Of a stretch of 64,000 bases of DNA, positions 42,427 through 51,581 are shown one piece after another. Below the pieces are notes generated by a model, which did no database searches, had not been told where the DNA came from, and worked only from the letters and a program-made list of their open reading frames with translations. Source of the DNA: Roseiarcus sp036513315 (GTDB lineage Bacteria; Pseudomonadota; Alphaproteobacteria; Rhizobiales; Beijerinckiaceae); contig DATBZF010000046.1 in the NCBI GenBank assembly GCA_036513315.1, positions 1 through 64,000 on the forward strand, in the 5' to 3' direction. Every line of letters starts with the position of its first letter. The stretch's first letter is position 1. Position numbers and translations under genes: made by a program.

Positions 42427-44130
42427 ATGCGCTCTTTTCTTGCCACTTCCACGTGCTCATTTGTCGCGCTTGCCATCGCGGCGCCGGCCTTGGCCGGAGA
42501 AATCGACGCCGCCTCAAAAATCGATTCCGTGACCGTCTATCCCGACGCCGCGATCATTTCGCGCATCGCCGAAATCGATCTGCCGGCCGGAGACAATACC
42601 CTGATTTTCAAGAGCCTGCCGCTGACGCTGGACCCTGCCTCGTTGAGGCTGGAGGGCGAAGGATCGGCCAAAGTGACGATCGGCGCCGTCGATTCGCAGG
42701 TCGATCCGGCCGAGACCGCGAGCCCCGATAACGCCATCGACGCCAAGCTGACGAGCCTGCGCTCGGAGAGGGAAGGCTGGCAATCGACGATCGATGCGTT
42801 GAACGCCAAACGCGCGATGATCGTGCGCTTCTCGCAATCGGGGCCGGAAAAGCTGTCGGCGGAAGCCAAGCCGCTCGACGTCGGTCAGTGGAACGCGGCC
42901 TGGGATACGGTCGCCGTCGGCCTCGCCAAGCTTGGCGACGATCTTCGCCCCGCGCAAGCCAAGGCCCGCCAGCTCGACGACCAGATCAAAGCGCTGGAGG
43001 CGCAGCGCGAGCGTCCGCCGCAGGGCCAGGGCGCGCAGCGAAGCGCAACCGTGACGATCAGCGCGGAGGCGCCGACGCATGCGCATATCAAACTGTCCTA
43101 CCGTGTGAGCGAAGTCGGCTGGCGCCCCGCTTATGACGCATCGCTCGAGACGGCCGCGGGCGTGCGGAGCCTCTCATTGACACGACGCGCCAACCTTGCG
43201 CAGCACACCGGCGAAGACTGGACCGATGTCGTCTTGATCGTCTCGACCGCCCGTGTCGCGCGCGCGTCCGACATTCCCGATGTGACGCCGCTCAAAATCG
43301 ATTTCTGGCAACCTTTGCAGCCCGACCAGTCGTGGGGGAGCGCTCAACCCAGCGGCGCGGCGAAGAGCGCTTCGGTCATGCGCGCCGCGCCGACCGCCGA
43401 CGTCGCAGCGGCGCCGGCGTCTGCGCCAAGGCCGGCTCCGCCGGTGAAGGCCGAGGAGGCGGTCTCGCAGATTGAATCGGGCGCCTATAGCGCCGAATTT
43501 CGCGCCCCCGGCCGGGTAAGCCTGGCCAGCGGCGGCGCTCAGAAGTCATTCGTCCTGGCGCAGGTCTCGGCACAGCCGACAATTCTCGTCAAGACCGCGC
43601 CCGGGCTCGATCAGACGGCCTATCTCCAGGCCCATTTCATCGACGCCGAAGACGCGCCCCTGCTCGCCGGCGAGGTCGCCCTGCATCGCGACGGCGCATT
43701 CGTCGGCCAGAGCCACGTCAATTTTGTCGCGCCGGGCGACGGCGTCGATCTCGGCTTCGGCGCCGATGACAAGATCAAAATCCAGCGCGCGCCGGTCAAC
43801 CGCAAGGAAAACGAGCCGACCTGGTACAACCAGACGAAAATCGAGACGCGCGAATTCAAGACCACCGTCAAGAATCTGCACGACTTTCCGGTGAAGGTTC
43901 AGGTGATCGACCGGCTGCCGATTTCAGAGAACACCGCTATCACCGTCGAGATGCTGCCGACGACCACGACGCCGACCGAAAAGCAGGTCGCCGACAAGCG
44001 CGGCGTGATGAGCTGGACGCTCGACCTCGCCCCGAACGAAGCCAGGGACATTCGCCTCGCCTACCGCCTCAAATGGCCCGCCGATCGCGACGTCACTCTG
44101 GACGGCGCGCCGATCGGCCAGGGCGGATAA
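42427..44130 (+). CDS. DUF4139/MuiA-like exported protein
   Basis: 567 residues with a signal peptide (LATSTCSFVALAIAAPALA), an N-terminal DUF4140 domain (IDSVTVYPDAAIISRIAEIDLPAGDNTLIFKSLP), a central coiled-coil stretch (about 130-200), and the DUF4139 domain (YRVSEVGWRPAYDASLE, LTRRANLAQHTGEDWTDVVLIVSTA, EFKTTVKNLHDFPVKVQVIDRLPISEN). Named after the mucoidy inhibitor A of Xanthomonas; molecular role unknown. An Ala/Pro-rich linker with unusual length lies near residues 310-350. Confidence 0.9.
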   Translation: MRSFLATSTCSFVALAIAAPALAGEIDAASKIDSVTVYPDAAIISRIAEIDLPAGDNTLIFKSLPLTLDPASLRLEGEGSAKVTIGAVDSQVDPAETASPDNAIDAKLTSLRSEREGWQSTIDALNAKRAMIVRFSQSGPEKLSAEAKPLDVGQWNAAWDTVAVGLAKLGDDLRPAQAKARQLDDQIKALEAQRERPPQGQGAQRSATVTISAEAPTHAHIKLSYRVSEVGWRPAYDASLETAAGVRSLSLTRRANLAQHTGEDWTDVVLIVSTARVARASDIPDVTPLKIDFWQPLQPDQSWGSAQPSGAAKSASVMRAAPTADVAAAPASAPRPAPPVKAEEAVSQIESGAYSAEFRAPGRVSLASGGAQKSFVLAQVSAQPTILVKTAPGLDQTAYLQAHFIDAEDAPLLAGEVALHRDGAFVGQSHVNFVAPGDGVDLGFGADDKIKIQRAPVNRKENEPTWYNQTKIETREFKTTVKNLHDFPVKVQVIDRLPISENTAITVEMLPTTTTPTEKQVADKRGVMSWTLDLAPNEARDIRLAYRLKWPADRDVTLDGAPIGQGG

Positions 44131-44146
44131 TCATGCCGGCGCCGCT

Positions 44147-45301
44147 TTACCCTGATTTCTGCACGCGCAATTGGGCGAGCGCGACCGCGAAGGCGCGCTG
44201 ACGACGGGCCGCCGCCGCGCTGGCGTCCTCGGTCGTTGTCGCGGCGGCTGGTCCGGCGCGGCCCGGGGCGGCGGCGGCGCTCGGATCGAGGACCGGTTGG
44301 TAATGCGCGCGCCGCGCATTCGGCGCCCCGTTCAGCGCTGCGATCACGCGCCGCGCCGCAGCCGGACTCAGGCCGTCGATGAGGCGGATCAGTGAGCCGA
44401 TGCGCGTGTAGTCGCCCGAAATCAGGATGCGGACGGCGCTATCGGCTGGCGTGTCGAGCGCCTTCACAGCGACCGCCAACGGTTCGCCGGAAGGTTCGCC
44501 GGCGAGCCGCGCGGCAAGATCGTGGCCGCATCCTAGCGCCTGCGCCAGCACATTGACGAAAAGCTCGGGCTGCCGGGCGAGCGCGTGTCGCTCAAGGCGG
44601 GCGATCGTTTCTTCCCGGTCGGGCCGCCGGCGCACGACGCTGGCCCGCCCCAGCTCCGCGCGCTGGGCGGCGGCCAAAATCTCGGCGCGTTGCTCGCTTG
44701 AGGCCAGCAGGAACAGCGAAGCGGGATCGATCGCCTCCGGCGGACGCGCCAGCAGGACGGCGGCAAGCGGCTTTTCCCGCTCGGCCCGCCGCGCAAGAAC
44801 AGCGCAGACTTGCGCATCGAACGGCGCGGCGATATTGGCGGCAAGCGCAAGGGCGATTTCGGGCTCCGGCCGCCAGCTCAACGCCGCGACCAATTCGGCG
44901 TCGAGATCCGCCCGTTTGGCGAGTGCGCAGGCCCGACTTTCGTTGCCCAACGCCGCGGCGACGAGACGGTCGCGCGAGAGCGGCGCGCATTCGAGAAGAT
45001 GGAGCGCGCCTTCGCCGCCCATTTCCTCGATCGCCTCCAGCACGCGCAGAGGAGTCATGGGATGGCGGGCGAGCTTGCGAGCGACAATGAGCCGCGTCGG
45101 CGGATCGGCGCGCGCGATCAAGCGCAGCATGATCTTTTCGAATTGCGCAAGCTGCGGACCCGAATGATCCTGCCGGGAAACGAAATGGTCCGTCGTGATG
45201 CGCAGCAGGATCCGCTGCGACTCGGCGCTTTCGGCGGTCCCGAGAGAGGCGAGGAAAGGCAAGGATTTGTGTTCTTGATGCAACATGTTTACGTGGCCCA
45301 T
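44147..45301 (-). CDS. DUF2336 domain-containing protein
   Basis: 384 residues of helical, HEAT-like Ala/Leu/Arg-rich repeats (FVSRQDHSGPQLAQFEKIMLRLIARADPPTRLIVARKLA, LLECAPLSRDRLVAAAL, LVAALSWRPEPEIALALA) matching the alphaproteobacterial DUF2336 family. No signal peptide or catalytic motif. A second ATG is 15 nt downstream (MLHQEHK). It converges on the MuiA-like gene and diverges from a small conserved gene. Function unknown. Confidence 0.87.
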   Translation of the reverse strand: MGHVNMLHQEHKSLPFLASLGTAESAESQRILLRITTDHFVSRQDHSGPQLAQFEKIMLRLIARADPPTRLIVARKLARHPMTPLRVLEAIEEMGGEGALHLLECAPLSRDRLVAAALGNESRACALAKRADLDAELVAALSWRPEPEIALALAANIAAPFDAQVCAVLARRAEREKPLAAVLLARPPEAIDPASLFLLASSEQRAEILAAAQRAELGRASVVRRRPDREETIARLERHALARQPELFVNVLAQALGCGHDLAARLAGEPSGEPLAVAVKALDTPADSAVRILISGDYTRIGSLIRLIDGLSPAAARRVIAALNGAPNARRAHYQPVLDPSAAAAPGRAGPAAATTTEDASAAAARRQRAFAVALAQLRVQKSG

Positions 45302-45419
45302 TAACGATGGCTTTGAATAATCAAATTACCGCCATAGCGTTGACCAAGTATTAACCTTCGCCCAGCGTAAATGACGCGTGGGGCGCGTCTTCGGATCGGA
45401 GTCGCTCCGGAGCATAGCC

Positions 45420-45629
45420 ATGGGCGACTTGATAGCTTTTCGACCGTCCTCGAATCCCGCGCGTTCAGACGGCGCGACGGCGCCATCGCGGGACGCGCAC
45501 ATTCTTTTTTTTACTGGCGTGCGTTACAAGCGCGAGACCGAACCGAACCCCATCGCCGCGGAGCGCGAAGCTCCGCCGAAAGGCGGTATGGATGGAACGG
45601 GCGGCGGCCGGCGCAAGCGGCGAGGATAG
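45420..45629 (+). CDS. Small conserved alphaproteobacterial protein
   Basis: 69 residues starting MGDLIAFRPS, with AHILFFTGVRYKRE in the middle and a basic tail (GGGRRKRRG). I recall very similar short proteins (MG-LVQFRP..., ILFFTGVRY) in other Rhizobiales. CGGAG lies 9 nt before the ATG at 45420; the frame extends 14 codons further up without support. It lies between DUF2336 and the chemoreceptor gene. Function unknown. Confidence 0.72.
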   Translation: MGDLIAFRPSSNPARSDGATAPSRDAHILFFTGVRYKRETEPNPIAAEREAPPKGGMDGTGGGRRKRRG

Positions 45630-45664
45630 CGCTGCGTAACCGTGCGGTTGCCCGTAGCATGCTC

Positions 45665-47227
45665 CTAGAATTCCTCCCAATCCCGCTCTGTCGCCAGCGC
45701 CGCGCGCGGTTGGGTTGCGGCAGCGCGACGCCCGGAAACGACTTTGAGCGCCGCCCGCGGAACGCCTCTGGGCGTTGGTGATCGGCGCATCGTTTCAATC
45801 CTTGCGGTGTGGCCGATCTGAAAGCGGCCGATCATCTTCTGCAAATCCTCGCTCTCATGGGCGAGCGAATGCGCCGCTTTCGCCGATTGCGCGACGATCG
45901 CCACATTCTGGCGCGTCACCTGATCCACATGGCTCATCGACGTATTGACCTGCTGAAGGCCGGTGGCTTGCTCCTGCGAACTCGCAGCTATTGCAGAAAC
46001 CACCTCGTTGATCTCGGACACCTGAACGACGATGCGCTCCAACGCCGCTCCGGCTTTGGTCACGAGATCGACGCCATGGTCGACCTGCGCATTGGAGTTG
46101 GAGATCAGTCCCTTGATTTCCTTGGCGGCTGCGGCCGACCTTTGCGCCAGGGCGCGGACTTCCGAGGCGACGACAGCGAAACCGCGACCGGCGTCGCCCG
46201 CCCGCGCCGCCTCCACGCCGGCGTTGAGCGCGAGAAGATTGGTTTGAAACGCGATCTCGTCGATGACGCCGATGATCTGGCTGATCTGCTTGGACGACTT
46301 TTCGATGCCATTGATCGCCGCGATCGCCTCGCTGACGACGATGCCGCTCTTTTCGGCATCCGCCTTGGCCCCGGAGACCATGTCGCGAGCCTGATTGGCG
46401 CCCTCGGCCGTCTTGCGAACTGTCGCGGTGATCACACCGAGGGCCGCCGCGGTCTCGTCGAGATCGGCCGTCTGGCGCTCGCTATGTTGCGAGAGTTCCT
46501 CGGTCGTGACGGCGATCTCGGTCGCCCCTGTATCGATGGTCTGCGACGTGGTGACGATGTTGACCAACAGCTCTTGCAGCCCCTCAGCGGCGGAATTGAA
46601 ATTGACGCGCAATTCGTCCGCCGCTTCCGGCAACGGCGTCTCGACGCGGGCCTCGAGATCGCCGCGCGCCAGCCGGTCAAGGCCCGCCCCCAGCGAAGTC
46701 CTGATCATATCGAGATTGGCGGCTTGCGCGACGCGCTGGGCTTCGATAGCCGCTTCGGCTTCTTTCAGAGCCGTCAGGTTCTGAAGCGTTTCGATGACGC
46801 CGAGCAGGGTGCCGCCGGGATCGCGAATCGGGACGGCGTCGATGGCGAGATAGCAGCGCGCGCCGCTCGGCAGATCACACCAGTTCTGAGCCTTCATCCG
46901 CCCGTCGCTGAAGGCCTGGGAATCGTGCGCGACATAAAGGGCGCCGACCGCCGCGCGACCGCCTGTCAACACGAGGTCGGCGAGACAGGGGCGGGCCGCG
47001 GTATAGAAGCCCTTCCAATGGTCCTTGGTGCCAAGGACGCTCGACGCCGCCAGGCCGGTGAGTCTTTCGCAGGCGTCGTTCCAGACGATAACTTTGCCGT
47101 CATGGTCGAGCACGAATAACGGCACGACCATATGGGCGATGAAACTCATCACGAATTCTGAATTGCCGAGGGATCGTGCATGGGATTCCTCCTTGTCCGA
47201 TCGGAATAGATCCCGCAGCCGCCCCAT
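45665..47227 (-). CDS. Soluble PAS-domain methyl-accepting chemotaxis protein
   Basis: 520 residues with no membrane helix: a PAS domain (VVPLFVLDHDGKVIVWNDACERLTGL to about 140), a HAMP-like stretch (GLDRLARGDLEARVETPLPEAADELRVNFN), and a signalling domain with the conserved hairpin IIGVIDEIAFQTNLLALNAGVEAARAGDAGRGFAVVASEVRALAQRSAAAAKEI. The last five residues, DWEEF, match the CheR/CheB tether consensus (N/D)WE(T/E)F. ATG 47227 has GGGGAGA upstream; a TTG at 47269 would add 14 residues. No other chemotaxis gene is in the window. Confidence 0.92.
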   Translation of the reverse strand: MGRLRDLFRSDKEESHARSLGNSEFVMSFIAHMVVPLFVLDHDGKVIVWNDACERLTGLAASSVLGTKDHWKGFYTAARPCLADLVLTGGRAAVGALYVAHDSQAFSDGRMKAQNWCDLPSGARCYLAIDAVPIRDPGGTLLGVIETLQNLTALKEAEAAIEAQRVAQAANLDMIRTSLGAGLDRLARGDLEARVETPLPEAADELRVNFNSAAEGLQELLVNIVTTSQTIDTGATEIAVTTEELSQHSERQTADLDETAAALGVITATVRKTAEGANQARDMVSGAKADAEKSGIVVSEAIAAINGIEKSSKQISQIIGVIDEIAFQTNLLALNAGVEAARAGDAGRGFAVVASEVRALAQRSAAAAKEIKGLISNSNAQVDHGVDLVTKAGAALERIVVQVSEINEVVSAIAASSQEQATGLQQVNTSMSHVDQVTRQNVAIVAQSAKAAHSLAHESEDLQKMIGRFQIGHTARIETMRRSPTPRGVPRAALKVVSGRRAAATQPRAALATERDWEEF

Positions 47228-47336
47228 CCCGGCATTCTCCCCTGGCGATCCCACGAAAATATCGCTCAACGTGGTAACCCAAAGGTATAAGGAATCTCTT
47301 AAAGCCTTGGATCCCGCCGCGACCGGATATTCAAGA

Positions 47337-47350
47337 CTCTCACTTGAGAG
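47337..47350. promoter_or_regulatory. Palindrome upstream of serC
   Basis: CTCTCACTTGAGAG has 6-bp arms and a 2-bp spacer and lies 137 bp before serC, in the divergent gap with the chemoreceptor gene. Possible operator; no local regulator is known. Confidence 0.35.
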
Positions 47351-47399
47351 GCTTGCGTCGCGTCATCCTCGGCGCGCTCCGGTCAGCCTCGCCCAAAAA

Positions 47400-47487
47400 T
47401 TGCGCTTGACCGAGTCAGCACGAAGCCGTATCGCCCGCGACGGGACACCTCTCCCCAACGAGAGGCGCTCATCTGAAAGGATGGCAC
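47400..47487 (+). promoter_or_regulatory. Candidate serC leader RNA
   Basis: The 90 nt before serC end in a stable hairpin CCTCTC-CCCAAC-GAGAGG (47448-47465) followed by GAAAGGATG and the start codon, so the ribosome site lies just 3' of the stem. A conserved serC RNA motif, with hairpins close to the ribosome site of serC in alphaproteobacteria, has been described (Corbino and colleagues, 2005). Agreement with its consensus could not be checked here. Confidence 0.5.
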
Positions 47488-48657
47488 ATGACGAACGCTC
47501 CGGCGACGCGCCCGAATAATGCGCGCTTTTCTTCCGGCCCCTGCGCCAAACGGCCCGGCTGGACTCCCCAGGCTCTCAACGACGCGGCCCTCGGACGCTC
47601 TCATCGCGCCAAGCTCGGCAAGGCCAAGCTGAAGCTCGCCATCGATCTGACGCGGGAAATCTTGCGCATTCCCGCCGACTATCGCATCGGCATCACGGCA
47701 GGTTCGGATACCGGCGCGGTCGAAATGGCGCTGTGGTCGCTGCTGGGCGCCCGACCGGTCGACGTGCTCGCTTGGGAGAGCTTTGGCGAAGGCTGGGTTT
47801 CCGACATCGTCAAGGAATTGAAACTCAAGGACGCGCGCGCGCTGAAAGCGCCTTACGGCGAGCTTCCCGATCTCGGACTGGTCGACCCCGACCATGACAT
47901 TGTATTTACCTGGAACGGCACGACCTCCGGCGTGCGCGTCGCCAACGCCGACTGGATCGCCGCCGATCGCAAGGGCCTGACGATTTGCGACGCGACTTCC
48001 GCCGCCTTCGCGCAGGACCTTGATTGGGCCAAGCTCGACGTCGTCACCTTCTCCTGGCAGAAGGCGCTCGGCGGCGAGGCGGGGCATGGCATGATCGTGC
48101 TGAGCCCGCGCGCCGTGGAAAGGCTCGAGACCTACAAACCGGCATGGCCGCTGCCCAAGCTGTTCCGTATGACCAAGGGCGGCAAGCTGATTGATGGCAT
48201 ATTCGAGGGCGAGACGATCAACACGCCGTCGATGCTTTGCGTCGAAGATTATATCGACGCCCTGCAATGGGCGAAGGCGATCGGCGGTCTCGACGCTTTG
48301 ATCGGGCGCGCCGACGCCAATTTCAAGGCGATCGCCGATTGGGTCGCCAAAACGCCCTGGGTTGGTTTCCTCGCCAAGGTCCCCGCGACGCGTTCGAACA
48401 CCAGCGTCTGCCTGAAAGTGGTCGATCCCGAGGTGACGTCGCTGTCCGCCGACGCCCAGGCGACTTTCGCCAAGGGTCTCGCCAGCCTGCTCGAAAAAGA
48501 GAAGGTCGCGCTCGACATCAGCGCTTATCGCGACGCGCCGCCCGGTTTGCGCATCTGGTGCGGGGCGACGGTCGAGACGACCGATGTCGTCGCTTTGACC
48601 CATTGGCTCGATTTCGCGTTCGCCGAGGAAAAGGCCAGGCTCGCCAAGGCGGCTTGA
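47488..48657 (+). CDS. serC: Phosphoserine transaminase
   Basis: 389 residues, starting PNNARFSSGPCAKRPGW, the rhizobial/archaeal-type SerC form. Pyridoxal-phosphate lysine Lys192 lies in TFSWQKALGGEAGHG; GSDTGAVEMALWSLLG and TWNGTTSGV are substrate/cofactor loops. It makes phosphoserine from 3-phosphohydroxypyruvate. It is followed by serA after 128 bp, and both lie behind a structured leader. Confidence 0.95.
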   Translation: MTNAPATRPNNARFSSGPCAKRPGWTPQALNDAALGRSHRAKLGKAKLKLAIDLTREILRIPADYRIGITAGSDTGAVEMALWSLLGARPVDVLAWESFGEGWVSDIVKELKLKDARALKAPYGELPDLGLVDPDHDIVFTWNGTTSGVRVANADWIAADRKGLTICDATSAAFAQDLDWAKLDVVTFSWQKALGGEAGHGMIVLSPRAVERLETYKPAWPLPKLFRMTKGGKLIDGIFEGETINTPSMLCVEDYIDALQWAKAIGGLDALIGRADANFKAIADWVAKTPWVGFLAKVPATRSNTSVCLKVVDPEVTSLSADAQATFAKGLASLLEKEKVALDISAYRDAPPGLRIWCGATVETTDVVALTHWLDFAFAEEKARLAKAA

Positions 48658-48785
48658 TTCCAAAAAGCCGGCGGCCCGCGACCCCGAACAATGGGGCGAA
48701 CAGAGCGCCGCCGCGCATCGCCATATGCTCCCATTCGACCCCTTTGCCGGCGCAGGCCGGGAGGGCGGCAACAAAGGCTCAGACC

Positions 48786-50366
48786 ATGGCCCCTCGCGTT
48801 CTCATCTCCGACAAACTTTCTCCCGCCGCCGTCGCGATCTTCAAGGAGCGCGGCGTCGACGTCGACGTCAAACCGGGCCTCGACAAGGAGGAACTGGCGA
48901 AAATCATCGGCGATTACGATGGCCTCGCCATCCGCTCGGCGACCAAAGTGACGACCAAGCTCCTCGAAAGGGCGGCGAAGCTGAAGGTCGTCGGACGCGC
49001 CGGCATCGGCGTCGACAATGTCGACATACCCGCCGCCACCGCGCGCGGCGTCATCGTCATGAATACGCCGTTCGGCAATTCGATCACCACCGCCGAGCAC
49101 GCGATCGCGATGATGTTCGCGCTTGCCCGCCAGATCCCTTCCGCCGACGCTTCCACCCAGGCCGGCAAATGGGAGAAGAACCGCTTCATGGGCGTCGAGA
49201 TCACCGGCAAGGTTCTCGGCATCATCGGCTGCGGCAATATCGGCTCGATCGTCGCCGAACGCGGCATCGGCCTCAAAATGCGCGTCATTGCGTTCGATCC
49301 GTTTCTGAGCGCCGAACGCGCCGAGCAGATTGGCGTCGAAAAGGTCGAACTCGACGATCTCTTGAGCCGCGCCGACGTCATCACCTTGCATACGCCCATG
49401 ACGGCGCAGACCAAGAACATCCTGTCGGCCGAAAACATCGCCAAGACCAAAAAGGGCGTGCGCATCGTCAATTGCGCGCGTGGCGGCCTCGTCGACGAAG
49501 CCGCTCTGCGCGCAGCGCTCGACAGCGGCCATGTCGCCGGCGCCGCCTTCGATGTTTTCATCGAGGAGCCCGCCACCGCCAACCCGCTGTTCGGCCATCC
49601 CAATGTGGTGGCGACGCCGCATCTGGGCGCTTCGACCAACGAGGCGCAGGAGAATGTCGCGCTGCAGGTCGCCGAACAAATGTCCGACTATCTGATGCGC
49701 GGCGCCATTTCCAACGCCGTCAACTTCCCTTCGATCACCGCCGAGGAAGCGCCGCGCCTGAAGCCCTTCATCGCGCTCGCCGAAAAGCTCGGCTCCTTCG
49801 CCGGCCAATTGACCGACGCGCCGATTTCCAAAATCACGATCACCTATGAAGGCAGCGTCGCCAACCTGAAAATCAAGGCGCTGACTTCGGCGGCGATCGC
49901 CGGCTTGCTGCGCCCCTCGCTCGCCGACATCAATGTGGTCTCGGCGCCTTCCGTCGCCGCCCAGCGCGGCATTGTGATCGAGGAAATGACGCGCGCGGTG
50001 CAGGGCGATTATGAAAGCCTGATCACGCTTTCGGTGACCACGGCCAATCAGGAGCGCGCGGTGGGAGGCACCGTGTTTCACGACGGCAAGCCGCGCATCC
50101 TGTCGATCAAGGGGATCAAGGTCGACGCCGAATTCACCCCTTCGATGATCTATGTCACCAACGACGACAAGCCGGGCTTCATCGGCCGTTTCGCCGGCCT
50201 GCTCGGCGAAGCGGGCGTCAATATCGCGACCTTCGCCTTGGGGCGCGATCAAGAGGGCGGCTCGGCCATCGCGCTTGTCGCGATCGACGGTCCGGCGCCC
50301 GAGGGCGTGCTGGCGAACGTCGGCGACATTGCGGGCGTGCGACAGGCGAAAGCGTTGAAATTCTGA
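48786..50366 (+). CDS. serA: D-3-phosphoglycerate dehydrogenase
   Basis: 526 residues, the long PGDH form: catalytic domain with GRAGIGVDNVD, Rossmann GIIGCGNIGSIVAE, NCARGGLVDE (catalytic Arg), EEPATANPLFGHPNVVATPHLGASTNEAQ (catalytic Glu-His pair), an ASB intervening domain from about 320 and a C-terminal ACT domain (IYVTNDDKPGFIGRFAGLLGEAGVNIATFALGR) for serine feedback. It starts serine synthesis. ATG 48786 follows the serC gene on the same strand. Confidence 0.97.
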   Translation: MAPRVLISDKLSPAAVAIFKERGVDVDVKPGLDKEELAKIIGDYDGLAIRSATKVTTKLLERAAKLKVVGRAGIGVDNVDIPAATARGVIVMNTPFGNSITTAEHAIAMMFALARQIPSADASTQAGKWEKNRFMGVEITGKVLGIIGCGNIGSIVAERGIGLKMRVIAFDPFLSAERAEQIGVEKVELDDLLSRADVITLHTPMTAQTKNILSAENIAKTKKGVRIVNCARGGLVDEAALRAALDSGHVAGAAFDVFIEEPATANPLFGHPNVVATPHLGASTNEAQENVALQVAEQMSDYLMRGAISNAVNFPSITAEEAPRLKPFIALAEKLGSFAGQLTDAPISKITITYEGSVANLKIKALTSAAIAGLLRPSLADINVVSAPSVAAQRGIVIEEMTRAVQGDYESLITLSVTTANQERAVGGTVFHDGKPRILSIKGIKVDAEFTPSMIYVTNDDKPGFIGRFAGLLGEAGVNIATFALGRDQEGGSAIALVAIDGPAPEGVLANVGDIAGVRQAKALKF

Positions 50367-50418
50367 ACGGCGTCGCTACGAGCGTTGCCAAAGGCCTTGT
50401 CGTGAGGGATCATTGCGC

Positions 50419-50709
50419 ATGAATCGCAAGGGAACCCTCGCCACGCTCGGCCTCGTCGCGTTTGGCTTTGCGGCGTCGATTTCTTTAGCCGGCGCGGACG
50501 AAACCGCCGCGCCGCCTCAGAGCCCGACGCCAGCTCAGAACGAGAGTCTGTCTCTTCAGGGGTTTGGCGCCAAAAATCCGCTCTGCCGCGAATGGGGCGA
50601 CGACTGCTCCGTCTGCCTGCGCGACGACAAGGACGCGGCGCATTGCTCGACGCCCGGCGTCGCATGCCAACCCGCCGCGATCATCTGTCGGCAACCCAAA
50701 GCGCCGTGA
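50419..50709 (+). CDS. Small exported Cys-rich protein
   Basis: 96 residues: signal peptide (LATLGLVAFGFAASISLAGA), Pro/Gln linker, then six cysteines in about 45 residues (PLCREWGDDCSVCLRDD, HCSTPGVACQ, IICRQP), enough for three disulfides or a metal cluster. No family recognised. It follows serA by 52 bp. Convergent with the DHFR-like gene. Confidence 0.68.
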   Translation: MNRKGTLATLGLVAFGFAASISLAGADETAAPPQSPTPAQNESLSLQGFGAKNPLCREWGDDCSVCLRDDKDAAHCSTPGVACQPAAIICRQPKAP

Positions 50710-50715
50710 GGCTGT

Positions 50716-51270
50716 TCATTTCCGCCAGACGTTGAGCGTGACCCGCGCCGCGACGTCGATGATCTGGGCGCCGTCGGGACGCAGTCCCGCATCGGTCAGC
50801 ACCGAATCGGCGCTCAGGCCGCGTTCGCATGCCGCGAACACAGACCTGCCGCCCGCCAGCAGAACGCCGCCGGCGCGGGAGAGATGGAACGAATCGTAAC
50901 CGATCGTCATGAACAGGTCGAAAACGGCCTGTCCGCCGGGAACCGCCACACGGCCGCCGCTCGGCAGAAGGGTCGCGGCGACTTCCCGCCATGGCGACCT
51001 GACGGGGTTCCACCACCAGGCGTCGGGGCGCTGTTCCAATCCACGCGCGGCGCTGGAAAGAACCAGCCGCCGCCGCTCCTTGAAATTGGGATTGGCCTCA
51101 TGGCCGAGACGGCCGAGCGCGACAATGTCGGCGCGATCGAGTTCGCCTTGAAAATAAGCCCAATCGGCGTCGTTGCGCAGGGATTCCGGGGTCCGGCCGC
51201 TGGAATCGGCGATGCGATCGTCGTCGGAGACGATGGCGTAGCCGTGGATTTGAATTTCGGGCGAGGGCAT
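50716..51270 (-). CDS. Dihydrofolate reductase/RibD C-terminal-like protein
   Basis: 184 residues resembling the DHFR/RibD-C reductase fold: IHGYAIVSDDDRIADSSGRTPESLRNDADWAYFQGELDRADIVALGRLGHE and VAVPGGQAVFDLFMTIGYDSFHLSRAGGV. The GG-x-x-V/A-F motif (NADPH loop) is present. It is a single-domain form without a deaminase part. A pyrimidine reductase or DHFR-like activity is possible but not assignable. Confidence 0.78.
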   Translation of the reverse strand: MPSPEIQIHGYAIVSDDDRIADSSGRTPESLRNDADWAYFQGELDRADIVALGRLGHEANPNFKERRRLVLSSAARGLEQRPDAWWWNPVRSPWREVAATLLPSGGRVAVPGGQAVFDLFMTIGYDSFHLSRAGGVLLAGGRSVFAACERGLSADSVLTDAGLRPDGAQIIDVAARVTLNVWRK

Positions 51271-51353
51271 CGCGTTCCGGCGATTTCGATCGATGGCGTG
51301 GAAATGCTATATCAGCAAGAATGGAAACGCCTGATGAAGCGGGAGACTTCGAT

Positions 51354-51578
51354 ATGAATGAATCGGACGCCGCCGCGCCCCCGGCGCCGAGCCTTACCGA
51401 ACCGACCCGCATCGACCCGCGGCTGCTCGAAATCCTGGTCTGCCCGGTAACCCGCGCGACGCTCGAATATGATTCGAAGCGGCAGGAGCTGATTTCCCGC
51501 GCCGCCAAGCTCGCCTATCCTATTCGCGACGGCATTCCCATCATGTTGCCGGAAGAGGCGCGCGCGCTCGACGAATGA
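51354..51578 (+). CDS. Trm112/YcaR family protein
   Basis: 74 residues with the Trm112 pattern RIDPRLLEILVCPVTRATLEYDSKRQELISRAAKLAYPIRDGIPIMLPEEARALD. Only one of the usual zinc cysteines (CPVT) is left. ATG 51354 follows GGGAG; an ATG at 51321 lies upstream in frame. In other bacteria it is near lpxK or kdsB and thought to help methyltransferases. Confidence 0.87.
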   Translation: MNESDAAAPPAPSLTEPTRIDPRLLEILVCPVTRATLEYDSKRQELISRAAKLAYPIRDGIPIMLPEEARALDE

Positions 51579-51581
51579 GCG

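Noticed and set aside
48525..50252. Minus-strand open frame of 575 codons
   Set aside because: Lies opposite serC-serA and reads as Gly/Asp/Arg/His-rich noise; a shadow of real genes.
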